A stretch of DNA of 64,000 bases from Nageia nagi. Lineage: Eukaryota > Pinophyta. The notes below the pieces were generated by a model. That model searched no databases. It saw only the letters and a program-made list of their open reading frames with translations, and was not told the DNA's origin. Position numbers and translations under genes: made by a program. Shown piece by piece: positions 24,560 through 35,499 of this stretch (its first letter is position 1; each line of letters starts with the position of its first letter). The stretch is taken from NCBI GenBank assembly GCA_050084985.1, contig JBITNC010000001.1, positions 212,040,001 through 212,104,000 on the forward strand, in the 5' to 3' direction.

Positions 24560-24900
24560 CCTCAAACTATGAAGGTAAAAGGGTTCTTTAAAAAGTGCCC
24601 TCTCATAATATTGTTATATTTAGGAAGTACTCATAATTTTATTAATCCATGAGTGGCTAAGGTTTTTAACTATTACATCCACCCTATAAATAATTTTGAA
24701 GTTATGGTTGGTAATGAAGGAAAAATAGCATGTAAAGGCACATGTCACAATATCAAACTAAGTATGGAACACTATACTTTGAAAAGTGACATGTACACTT
24801 TACCACTTGGAGGATGTGATATAGTTTTGGGGGTACAATGGCTGAGGACATTGGGCATCGTATAGTGGAATTTTGTAGAGATATGGATGAACTTCAAAAT
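24560..24900 (+). pseudogene. E2 protease
   Basis: ILLYLGSTHNFINP corresponds to VLIDSGSTHNFID; the catalytic Asp and its neighbour have changed (D-S to Y-L), so the enzyme could not work. The following 70-codon open stretch (24653-24865) keeps VMVGNEGKIACKGTCHNIKL and LPLGGCDIVLGVQWLRTLG, the well-conserved second half of chromovirus proteases, ending just before a stop in VxWNF. Confidence 0.8.
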
Positions 24901-25129
24901 ATATTAACAAGATCATACTCTTAGGGGATTATAGGGTGGATTTGTACAAATTATGAGCTCACATTGATTGCATGGAAAAGATTTTATGAAAAATTGGAAA
25001 AGGAATGCTAGCATAGTTATACTCCTTATCAATCACCAAATCTAAAATCATAGAGACTAAGGATCTGCAACCTATCGTAAGTAAGCATTCAAGTACCTTT
25101 GAGGAACTAATGGGCTTACCACCATAGCA

Positions 25130-26430
25130 ATCACATGATCATGCTATCCAGTTGGTGTTAAGAAGTCATCCGTCAAACATTCATCCTTATTAGTATCCTT
25201 GTTTATAGAAAAATGAAATTGAAAAATAGGTTAAGGAATTGTTGGATGTAGGAGTAATTTGACCTAGCATAAGCCCATATTCTTCTCCAATTATATTGTT
25301 TCATAAGAAACATGGTTCCTAGCATATGTGTGTGGATTTCAAGGCCCTAAAAAAAATTACCATCAAGAATAAATTTTCCATCTTAATCATTGATGAATTA
25401 TTGGATGAACTACATAGGGTAAGATATTTTTCCAAGCTAGATCTACAATCTAGGTATCACAAAATCCACCTCAAGGAGGAGGATTTATTGAAAATTACAT
25501 TTCACACCCATGAGGGCCATTATGAGTTTCTAGTCACACATTTTAACCTCACAAATGCTTCATCCACATTTTAAAGTTTAATGAATTAGGTGTTTCATCT
25601 ATTTCTCAAGAAGTTTATTTTAGTTTTCTTTGATGATATCTTGATGTACAGTAAGACATGGTAAGAGCATGTGACATATGTTGATCAAACCTTATAAATT
25701 TTGAAAGAACATTAGCTATATGTAAAAAAAATCAAAATGTTCATTCATAAGAGGGAAATAGATTACTTATGCCACGTTATATCCAAAGAGGGAGTTAAGG
25801 TGGATCCATAAAAGATTACTAACATGCAAAACTAATCTATTCCTACATCTTTGAAAAGTCTTCAAGGATTCTTAGGGTTAATAAGCTATTATAGAAAATT
25901 TGTGAAGGATTATGGTAAGATTGTAGCACCTCTAACCATGTTATTGAAAAAGAATGCATTATAATGGTCCTCTCAAGTTGAGATAGCTTTCCTTAAGCTC
26001 AAGGAGGTGATGTGTACCACCTTGATATTAGCAATGCCTAATTTTTCTAAAACCTTTATGATATAAAGTGATGCTTATGGAGTAGGAATTAGTGTAGTAT
26101 TAATGTAGGAGGGGCATCCATTGGCATTCACTAGTAGAGAACTCTTTGGAAAAAATTTAGGTAAATCCATGTATGAAAAAGAAATGCTTGCCATCATTCA
26201 TGTAGTTCAATGTTGGAGACCATATCTCATTGGTCACCATTTCATCATCCTCATAGATCATCATAGTTTGAAATTTTTCATTAAGTAATACATTTCTATA
26301 CCTAAGTAACAAAAATGGGTGACCAAACTACTAGGGTATGATTATGAGATAGTATACCATAAAGGTAAGGAGAATGTGGTTACTGATGCTTTGTCTAAAA
26401 AATTTGAAGATCAAGTAGCACTACAAGCTC
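25130..26430 (+). pseudogene. E2 reverse transcriptase and RNase H
   Basis: RT blocks occur in order: MCVDFKALKKITIKNKF (25326), YFSKLDLQSRYHKIHLKE, THEGHYEFLVTHFNLTNAS, and FFDDILMYSK near 25630 with both catalytic Asp of the F.DD box kept. The thumb follows ([20 protein letters not shown]). RNase H follows (SDAYGVGISVVLM, FTSRELFGKNL, YEKEMLAIIHVV, FIILIDHHSLKFF and KENVVTDALSK at about 26370). It would copy the RNA into DNA and remove the RNA. In-frame stops, several as TAG where Gln or Trp is expected, interrupt it at least ten times. Confidence 0.85.
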
Positions 26431-26439
26431 TTTCATCTC

Positions 26440-27855
26440 CTATTCCTTAATGGTTGGATAAAGTTAAATAAGAGTGGGAAAAGTATAGCTCCACCTAAGA
26501 ATTGCTAAAACAAATCACTCAAGATCCCATGAGTAAACCACACTATACATGGCATGATGGTATTTTGAGATTCAAAGATCAAATTTTGTTATCATCTCCT
26601 TCAAAATGTAAATAAAAAATACAAGACATGAAGGATTTTTGAAAACTTATAAGCAAGTTGCATAGTTGTTCTATCGGATAGGTATGAAATTGGATATCAA
26701 GTAGTTTATGGTAGCTTGTGATGTGTGTCAACAATAAAAGGGTGAGATAGTGGGTACTCTGATACTCCTTCAACCTCTCCTCATACCTACCTATACATGG
26801 ACTAATATCTTAATGGATTTCATTAAAGGCCTTCCTAAATCTTATTGTAAATTAGTTATTCTAGTGGTGGTTGATCGATTATCCAAAAATGCTCATTTTG
26901 GTTCATTGGCTCATCCCTGTAAAGTAATGATAGTGGCATAATTATTCTTGGATACAATTTTCAAACTACATGGCATGCCAGAGATGATTGTCAATGATCA
27001 TGATCCCATTTTACAAGTTATTTTTAATAAGAGATTTTTAAATTGCAAGGTACCCAAGTAAACATGAGCTCAACATATCACCCACAAATTGATGGTTAGA
27101 TTTAAATTATCAATAAATGTTTAGAAATATATTTACATTGTTTTGCTTCAACACAACCTATGCATTGGGTATGATGGCTTCCCTTGGCTAAGTGGTGATA
27201 TAATACATCTTTTATTCTACCAACAAGATGACCCCCCTATGAAGTAGTGTATGGTCAAGTTCCACCAATAGTCACCTTGTATGTTATAGGTAATAGTAAA
27301 GTTTAGGTCATTGACTTAGCTTTAGTTACTCAAGATGATATTCTTCATTTGCTCAAGGATAACCTTTAGATAGCCCAACACTATATGAAATAATAAGCTG
27401 ATTAGTAACATGTATAAAGGGAGTTCTAAATAGATGACATGGTATTTCTAAGGCTATAACCTTATCATTAGAAATATTTAAAAATAAAAGGCCTTCAAAA
27501 ATTAGCCTTGAAGTTTTATGGTCCTTACAAAGTGTTACAATGCATTGGCCTAGCTGCATACAAATTAAAGCTCCCTACTTCTTCCAAGATTTATCCAATG
27601 TTTTATGTATCTTACCTTAAGAAAGTGGTTGGATCAAAGGTTTGGGTTCAAACACAATTACTTGAATTGGTAAATAATGGATCAATGGTAGTTGTACTTG
27701 AGGCAATTCTAGATCAACACTCATGATAGCTTTGTAATCGCTCCATCATAAAAATCCTTATGTTTAGAAGATGTAACATGGGAAATCCTTCATCAACTAT
27801 AGCAATAATTTCCACACTTCAAGCTTATAGGACAAAGATGTATCCCAAGAGAGAT
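26440..27855 (+). pseudogene. E2 integrase with chromodomain remnant
   Basis: The zinc-binding end is decayed but VACDVCQQ is visible near 26710. WTNILMDFIKGLPKS (26790) carries the first catalytic Asp and IVNDHDPIL (about 26980) the second. The Glu region reads IINKCLEIYLHCFAS with stops where Gln and Glu should be. MKFYGPYKVLQCIGLAAYKL (27508) is the C-terminal DNA-binding fold. VLEAILDQHS and, frameshifted, KSLCLEDVTWEILHQL to FPHFKLIGQ at about 27740-27830 match the chromodomain (W.....EDATWE......QFP.F.LEDK). Chromodomains steer insertion toward marked chromatin. The reading frame ends just before the LTR at 27860. Confidence 0.8.
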
Positions 27856-27859
27856 GTCA

Positions 27860-27914
27860 TGTTATTATCTCATATCCTAACATTTTAGTGTTAATATTAG
27901 TATTTTATTAAATT
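27860..27914 (+). repeat. E2 3' LTR, left piece
   Basis: TGTTATTATCTCATATCCTA followed by ACATTTTAGTGTTA matches the start of LTRs A and B. It ends at AAATT (27910-27914), the left target-site duplication of E3. The rest of this LTR resumes at 46220. Confidence 0.9.
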
Positions 27915-28765
27915 TGTTACAGTGAAAATAGAGCTGGAATGTAGAATAACATAAAATGCAATTATTCTTAAATCTTCACTAAACCTCAAATTATGTAAAA
28001 TAGATAGAAATGTTGTAATTGTAAATTGATATTGATTTTTAGCTCAAATTACAATTTGCCCTTGGAAGGGACTTTTACAAATGCCATTTTCCAAAATGAA
28101 GGTATTAGATCTTCATTGTTTTTGATTTGCTTGCTTCTCTCCTTGATATGGACAACCTGTAAATCTTACACACATGCAAAAGACAATAACATCAAAGCAT
28201 CTATGTATGACATGTATTGAATTGAAACTAGCATAAAATAATAAAAGGTATGAGCTCACAAGATTTTGGCAGCATTACCCTATTTCAAAAATGGGTCAAG
28301 ATTCTTTTTTTTTTTTGCTTTGTATTGGCTTGTATTTATAGATTTAGGGTGATATGTTCCAAGGCTGGTAAGGGGAAGTGAAAAGCCATTGTAGGTTGTA
28401 ATTGACCCCCTCTATCCACATCATCTTGGAAGAATGAAATGTTTCAACTTTCTCTCGCTATTTTGGTTTCTTGTTCGACTATTACAGAGTCACCGATGAT
28501 TACTAGGTGAACACCGATGATCACCTCAAAACATCGGTGACTATTTTGGGTTGCTAGCAACTGGTTTTCAATTTTTGTAACAATATTAAAATGACTACCA
28601 AATAGCCAATTTTACCTAAAAAAAGTCATGTGACCACCCATTTTGCATGTACTCGATAGGAGCTATCCAATAATATGGTTTTTTAAACCTATTTTATATT
28701 GTCATGAAGAGTTATGATTATTTCAATGTTTATTAGTTAAAAAGGGACATTTTTAGGTGTCTACA
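27915..28765 (-). repeat. E3 3' LTR
   Basis: 851 bp. On the minus strand it runs TGTAGACACCTAAAAATG to CACTGTAACA. A TATA box, CTATAAATACAAGCC, lies on the minus strand near 28331-28345. It differs from the 5' LTR by about 40 hand-counted substitutions, nearly all transitions. Confidence 0.95.
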
Positions 28766-28779
28766 TTTTGCCCTTTTTT
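28766..28779 (-). promoter_or_regulatory. E3 polypurine tract
   Basis: The minus strand reads AAAAAAGGGCAAAA directly before the 3' LTR start TGTAGACACC. This is the expected place and composition for the plus-strand DNA primer, and it fixes the element's orientation. Confidence 0.85.
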
Positions 28780-29544
28780 GAATTATCAACCGAAAATACA
28801 GTTGATGATTTCAAAAATATAGAATGAGAAGCTTTTTCGCTTGATTATTTGTTGCTACCTTTTTATGATATAATTTTTGACTCAATTTCTCAGATGAATC
28901 AAAATTTTGATTTATCAAATTATGATAAAATGTGTTTTCATTTTACATTTGATGTAGTTTTGAAAACAAATTTGAATATACTTCAGAAGTGACTATTTTT
29001 GATATGACAATGTGTTGAGCTTGTGTGACAGTTGCATGACATTTCTATTATGTCATTTTGCATGTCTAAGCACACATGTACTGTATAAGTCCTCTTTAGT
29101 ATATGAGTTTGATGGTGTTGTCCTTTGTCCCGACAATGGGATTTCAAGATGATCTCCTGTAACAATGATACATCACATTTTATCTTTTTTTATTTTCTTG
29201 ACCAATTTAATGTTATTTTGAGAAATTTTTAATATTCTCATGGCTATTCCCAAATGTGGTGTTTTACTTCTAATCATCGATGTTTAGTGACAGTCACTGA
29301 TGTCCATCTTCAAGTCATTGACATTTATTTACAGTCACCGATGTCTATCTTCAAGTCGTCGAGTGTTTCAAAAAGAAAAAGTTTTAACTTTTTCTTATTC
29401 ATTTCTTTTTAGCTGTCACTTTCATTATTAGCTAGAAGCAGTTTTCATTGTGATTTCATTGATTTCCAGCTATTGATATTCATTACAATCATCATGCCTC
29501 CATGTAGACACTCCTCTAGACGTTCTCGACCTATCCGGGAAGAG

Positions 29545-29872
29545 GTAGGGTTTTGAAATAACTTTCTTTTCTATTTTTTGTTTATAACTTGTAATTTAAC
29601 CATTTAATTTCAAAATTGAAACCATGAATGACATTTAAAAATTATTTTGATTATTTTTTATCAAATAAATTTTGTAAATCATGCTTTTATTTATATTTTT
29701 TATGAAATTTTTTATAATTTGGCCTCGATCGCTGACCTAGGTCGAATAGATGACAGAGTCACTAGCGTTTGGAATGCAAACACAGGTGACTGAGTCTTAC
29801 CTATTAGAAATGCTAGCATTTTAGTATGAAATGCCATTTTTTTTTGAGTTGAACCTTTTTAACATTATACAG
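29545..29872 (+). other. Predicted intron in the antisense PMD gene
   Basis: 328 nt, with donor GAG/GTAGGG and acceptor TTATACAG/GTTCG. It is phase 0, and joining it restores an uninterrupted frame across the junction. A T-rich tract precedes the acceptor (29838-29862). The diverged copy at 7363 keeps an AG acceptor at exactly the same protein position (AG/GTTTGG, then VWYIFNP). Confidence 0.7.
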
Positions 29873-31554
29873 GTTCGAAACATCTTTGAACCTCGAGGTA
29901 AATATCCCTTGATTCTATAGGAGGGTAGAGATCTTCTAGGTCCAACCAATCATACCTTTTTTAGGTCCATTGGTTTTAGAGTGGGTCCACACATGGGTCG
30001 CATTCATTGGGATTATCCTTTATTAGCTATATTATTAGATAGATGGGACGTAGTGACATGTACTTTTCATCTTCCAACAGGGGAGATGACTATCACAACG
30101 GAGGATATACATAGATTGTATAGACTCCCCATTCATGGATAGAGGATTTTGCCTATGGTGGATAGAATAGGAGCTTTACCCACTATTTCTTATTTGTATG
30201 GGGCCACTCAGGTTGATACTATTATTTTTGAGATTATCTCAGGTGGTATCTGATATTACCAGTATTGCATGGAGGATCAGTAGAGGATGATCCATTTTTC
30301 CTACTTGATGGGTTTAGTATAGTGTTATGCTCTCCCCGATACTGGCAGTGGGAGGTTTTCATGGTCATTGTTGCCTATTATTATGGATATGATGCAACAT
30401 GGTATAGTGTATGCTTAGGCACCCACATTGTTAGCTTAGATTTATAGGGAGCTATTCTTTTATTCTTAGGAGCATAGGGCCTCTTTATCAATTACTGTCA
30501 CCTTGTAGGCATGGGCTTATGAGCATATAGCTATGGCTCATCCTCCAGGGTTGCCAATGTTGGGGTTTGGTAGTCACTTGGATTATGAGGCTAGCATAGT
30601 CTGATGGCATGATGATTTTTATATTCACCCATCAGATGGAGTTCATCAAGATGTGAGCTATTATCACCACATGCTTAGTCACTTGATTCCAGATCAAGTG
30701 AGATTTAGACCTTACTGTTTGTATCCCATCTAGGGAGAGCTTGCAGCTAAGCTTACTGGTATTTAGTAGCCACATGTTTTGAGTGGTCATTAAGCTAATT
30801 TTTTGGAGTATTTTCATTTTGAGAGGGTGTGCTATCAGTTCAGCCTAGTTCAAGATGTGCCTACCCCATCAATGCCATATCAGCATGAGGGCACTATCTC
30901 AGTAGATGGTGTATAGCTATTGGTTTATATAGAGCCTAATCCTACTCAAGAGGAGGGATCATTAGAGGATGATACTAGGGAGGATGACATTAGGGTGTCT
31001 GAGGCATTCAGGGCCTGGTGGGAGGAGGGAGATGATGGCCTAGAGGGTGGATTGGAGGGTCAATGCATTCATTAGTGCATCAATATTACTGAGGAGTTGG
31101 GTGCAGCAACAAGAGTGGGTGAGGTAGATGAGGAGCCTACAAGAGCAGAGGTTGCAAGAGAGGAGGCTACTAGTGAGGAGGTTATGGTAGATGCTCCTGA
31201 GGAGTTAGCTCCTAAGGAGGAGGCTACAGGTGTAGGTGAGGAGGGAGCTACCCTAGAGGTTACGCATGGAGTCGAGGAGGCTTCTACTACATAGGTTCCT
31301 AGCATTGATACTTTGCTAAGGGATATTTATGAGCTAAGATACCAGTTGGCATAGGCCAACTCATGCATGTATAGGTATAGGGCTGAGTGAGATAGATATA
31401 AATAGGAGAGATATGAGGCTCATTCCTCTTTATAGGGAGTTCAGGCTCATTAATTAGGAACAACATCTACTTCTAAAGGTGGTCCTTCAATTTTTAGTCA
31501 TGGCATTTGTTAGCAATGAGATTTTTATAGTGGTATAGTATAGATGTGGCTGAC

Positions 31555-32040
31555 TGATGTGAATTCAGCTATAACAGGAAAACAGAAATTGAAATCCCGT
31601 CATAGAACATACAGAAGAAATCCAGACCAAAAATACTCTTCTTATTCCTGAATCCACATACTCTCCAAGAGAGTACAATGCCCTTTAAATAGCCACAAAA
31701 AAAACAAAAAACCAAAATGAGTCAGATTGCGCCCAAAATTTGCATGCGCATCCCTCTTACACTAATTAAGCAGTATCTAAAATATCCACCCTTAACTAGA
31801 AGAAAAACAAGAGTTACTAAAGGCGTAACATGCAAAAAAAGCCTAAAAATCAGGAGTGCTCTTAAAAAGCCTATTTTTCAGGCCTTAGACGAATGAATCA
31901 GGCCTTAAAAATATCATTTTTTGGGTATGGCAGTTCTAGCGAACTGCCATAACTGGAATTTCGTTATGAAGCCATAGTTTAAATTTCGAAGCAAAACGAC
32001 CTCCGGATCAAAAGTTACGGCCCCGGCAACGCATGCATCA
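31555..32040 (-). mobile_element. Solo LTR inserted in E3
   Basis: 486 bp, with TGATG at the left and CATCA at the right as 5-bp inverted termini, and CTGAC directly repeated on both sides (31550-31554 and 32041-32045). On the minus strand it would begin TGATGCATGCGTTGCCGGGG and has a TATA-like CTATTTAAAGGGC in the right place. It holds far more intact CpG than its surroundings (for example GCGCCC, GACGAATG, TTCGAAGCAAAACGACC), pointing to a young insertion. Family is not determined; a copia-type LTR is possible. No internal element sequence remains. Confidence 0.85.
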
Positions 32041-32400
32041 CTGACAGGTGTTCTAGCTTTTACTCTAGGGGCTCACTATCCTATACCTCTAGATAGTTAT
32101 ATGCCCATAGATATCTTAGCATATCAGATAAGTAGCAATGCATAGGGCACAGTTGGGTCTCCAGGTAGGACTCAGAGGTCACAAGGTTTTCCTAGTAGGA
32201 GTGGTACACCCTAGGCATTTCCCTTAGGTGCTATTGGTTCATCTGAGTTACGAGGAGCTTAGCATCTAGGTAGTCCTACAGGATCCGTAGGCACTACTCC
32301 TCTAGGTTAGGGTACCAGAGAGACCAGTAGATGGTAGAGGTGATCGAGTAGTCCTAGCAGACAAGGCAGTGGTTGGGGTAGTCCTTGAGGATACCTTTTT

Positions 32401-34180
32401 TCATGATTTTATTTTTTATATACTTATGAGGTTATTGGAATCTTGTATTTTATTATATGATTCATGATGTTATGATGACCTTTTGATGGACTATGATGAT
32501 GTATATATAGATAGATAGATCTTTGATATTTATGGTACTTGTATGATTTTTGATGTATGAGTTTTCATTTTATACATAGATTTGTGATAAAATAGGTATG
32601 ATTTGATGTTATGTAGATCATAATTGTCTTTTAATTACTTGATGATGAATAGATGTTAATGATAGATGTAATTTTCAAAATGTATGATGCATAGATATAA
32701 TTATGGAATGTATGATGTATAATGATGAAATATATAACATATATCAACAAATTAGTTTGATGATGTTATTAATCTCAAAATTAAGTTAATAATAAGTATG
32801 ATTATAGTTGCTATAAACAATAAATCTAATTTATAATTTTAATAAGTTAAGTTATTTAAGGACATATTTTTATTATATTTTTACGAAGTCAGATGCATCA
32901 TCTTCCGTACTTGGCAATTTTACATTAAACTTCTTGACATGACAAATTAGTGACTTATGGATGTATATGAACATTAACTTTATCTTGTTTAGGGGAATAA
33001 TAAATAATCATTCTTATCCTTTCCAAAGAAAAGCAATTTTAATAATGTTCAAAGGTAATAGATAATAGTAAAAATGGCTTGACATGACACACTAGTGAAT
33101 TATGGATGCATGTGAACATTAACTTTATCTTGGTCAGGGGAACAATAAATAATCATTCTTATCCTTCCCAAAGAAAATAAATTTTAATAATGTTCAACGG
33201 TAATGATATTTTCAAAAGGAATGGGTTTAACAAAATGACACAAATGATTTTAAACATAAACAAATTACAAACTATGACAAAAGATTAGGTGATTTTGGAT
33301 TAATAACCAAGTTATTATAACATCTACCTTATCTTTCTTTATCTCAAGATTTAACAACCTAAGATGATATCAAACAATATTGTTACATGTTGATAAAAGA
33401 TCTATAAACTCTAGTGTGTGTAGTGAGATTCATTTCCCTTCTTAGATCATTTGAGATGAAATATCTTAGAGACATTAATAAGCTAGTCTATCTGTATGAA
33501 ACATATAGAGGTCCATAGGAAAGAAGGTCGCTAACCAAAATGGACATATCGCCACTTGTAAGGTATGCCTCATTGCCAGATAGGTGTCCATAGCCCCAAT
33601 GAGGATTAACCCCTTGATCCCACTACAACTTTGCTCTACTGCTAGTCAAACATCCATATCCCTAGTAGAGGATATTGTAATCACCCAAGAATCATTGATA
33701 TAATGTAGCAATTTTTTTTTTTTCATATCCTTTTTTTTTTAACTATCAAATGATTCTTGGGTTTGAGATGAAGTGAATAATAGGATAGACACATAACTTT
33801 CACTCTTAACATCTCTTAGAATGATTTCATTCAAATTCTCTTAGAATTTTTTAATCTCGTAAGTGTTTGGAGTTTTTAGATTTTCCTTCAAACACAAACT
33901 TTATGTTTTTCTATCATCTATGGTATATCATTTTCTTATGAAAGAAAAGACAAAGTGAATGTAGTGATAACAAGGAAATTATTCTAAGATGACCTTTTCA
34001 CACATTACACATTTATTGGATAATCACTTTTACAATGACATGCAACATATATTTACATCATACAAGGGCAGGGCACCCAATTGCCAAGTGACCTCTAGAT
34101 GTTTCCATCTAGGTAGATTTTATAATTTTATAATTTTTATGTGTTTTATAATTTTCAATTTTTTAGTATTTTTTATTTTT
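32401..34180. other. E3 noncoding zone between the two extra genes
   Basis: AT-rich, with GATGAT/TGATGTATGA-rich sequence at 32400-32760. A two-copy tandem repeat of about 145 bp occupies 32933-33207. Homopolymer T tracts are at 33712-33740. No coding signal. The two convergent genes (PMD on plus, two-module gene on minus) face each other across it. Confidence 0.5.
32933..33207. repeat. Two-copy tandem repeat, period 145 bp
   Basis: 32933-33077 and 33078-33207 share CTTGACATGACA, TTATGGATG, GAACATTAACTTTATCTTG, AATAAATAATCATTCTTATC and TTTTAATAATGTTCAA in order, with about ten differences. Confidence 0.85.
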
Positions 34181-35395
34181 TTAGGATTTTATAATTTTTC
34201 TAGGGAATCTATTCATGACGCATTCAAATCGAGTTTGTACTGCATCAAGATTAAATGAACAATGTGTTGAACTAAACAAAAAACTAAAATCTAATACCAC
34301 TTGATTATGATAGATTTTTGGAACACAATAATCTAAGTGTTCGAATGTTACAATTTGTGTGATAGAGATGATTTGTTCTTGATGTTTTAAAGTTAGGTTG
34401 TGAGTACAATCAACTATTATTTTGGGCTTTTCTATAGGCCACAAAAGATAGAAATATATCATTAAATCATATTCTGAGTTAGGAGAACACCATAACTCAA
34501 ATGCGTTGATACAAATAATAACTTGATATCCATTTACTCTGACATCCCAACCGTAAGATTCATGTGCATCATAGAACGTCAAGGCCATTTTTTGTTGTAT
34601 TTCAAGAGGCATGGAAAAGATATTTGAATACAAAGGAGTAGGAACATTACGAATAAATTTCATAAAGAGATCTTTGTCATACCTACTTTCGAACCCCAGA
34701 AGATAACTTCCATTATTCCATACTCTATGTCCTTTTGATAGTTTTTCGATAATCTCATTTCTCACCCTTAGTTGATTCATCATTGTAAGTTCGACAATAT
34801 GACAAGCTTGCCTTTTCTCCAACTTTCATTTCCAAATTGTGTGTCACATTTGCATGCAGGAAAATCTATGAGTTTGCCTATATTGTTGTTGTAACATTCT
34901 AGGAGGAAAAGCCACAAAAGTATTTGAAAAATCATAAATTACCCTTTGATGAGGTAAATAATGTAAAAGTTCATCCATCCATTCTAGGATTTTGGTTAAT
35001 TGTTTAACATATTTCAGCCTAGCTAAAAGGAGTGAGTACTCAGTTAATTGATAATTTATGATGATTCTCAGTATTCCATAAGGCCATTATAGGTAGAAAG
35101 CTATTATTTCTTGTGATATTCTTTCCTTATGGGTGAAATAGATTTGTGGGTCTAAAATAATGCTTACTTCATATCCACAAAAAGTGACTTCCCAACCATT
35201 ATTTATACCACAAAACATATGATATGTTCTTTCAAATTGTTCATCAATAGTCAATCATAAATAATTTAAGAGATTGAAATCAAATCCTTGTTTTAAATAT
35301 GTTAATGCTAAATTACCTGGATATCTTGGCGGTGGAAATCGTACTTGTGGTTGCACTATGCTACCCTCAGTAGATTCCTTTGCCAGATTCATCTT
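34181..35395 (-). pseudogene. E3 extra sense gene with two related modules, function unknown
   Basis: From 35395 the frame starts MNLAKESTEGSIVQPQVRF about 120 bp after the integrase end, in the same direction as gag-pol. The last 213 codons (34181-34822) are open. Two modules resemble each other. Module A (about 35310-35050) has FERTYHMFCGINNGWEVTF, CGYEVSIILD and EIIAFYL then WPYGILRIII. Module B (about 34640-34400) has LTFYDAHESYGWDVRV, NGYQVIICIN and MIYFYLLWPIEKPKIIVD. A C-terminal THCSFNLDAVQTRFECV ends the protein. Two or three stops lie in and after module A. I see no catalytic motif, signal peptide or membrane segment, and do not recognise the family. Position after integrase matches the place of extra genes in Tat and Athila elements. 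Confidence 0.65.
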
Positions 35396-35499
35396 TTCTA
35401 TTTTAATCATTAACACTTGACAAATATTAATACTTTTATTTATTTATTAATTTAACAATAAAATAAAATAAAAGAAAACTAATGTACATTTTTTTTTGT

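Larger units (their letters stand above)
29494..32400 (+). pseudogene. Antisense plant mobile domain gene of E3, with an intron
   Basis: Exon 1 (29494-29544) reads MPPCRHSSRRSRPIREE and stops being useful at GAG/GTAGGG. Exon 2 starts at 29873 after TTATACAG and continues in phase as VRNIFEPRGKYPLIL. The PMD follows (about 29900-30790): RIHWDYPLLAILLDRWDVV, THFLPTGEMTITTEDIHRLY-like order, MDMMQH, YRELFFYS, WAYEHIAMAHPPGLPMLGFG, FYIHPSDGVHQD, LIPDQVRFRPYCLYP. Then come an acidic region (about 30930-31290, many Glu/Val/Ala), a short coiled-coil-like part (31300-31440) and, past an inserted solo LTR, a Ser/Gly/Arg-rich tail (32060-32400). About 15 stops interrupt exon 2. PMD proteins occur in host silencing factors (MAIN, MAIL1) and in retrotransposons; the role here is unknown. 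Confidence 0.75.

Noticed and set aside
28026-28220. 64-codon plus-strand frame, nearly identical at 45475-45669
   Set aside because: The duplication is just the two E3 LTRs; the frame is antisense to LTR transcription and carries no motif.
31072-31305. 77-codon minus-strand open frame rich in Ser/Ala/Val
   Set aside because: It is the shadow of the acidic GAG/GAA-rich region of the plus-strand PMD gene.
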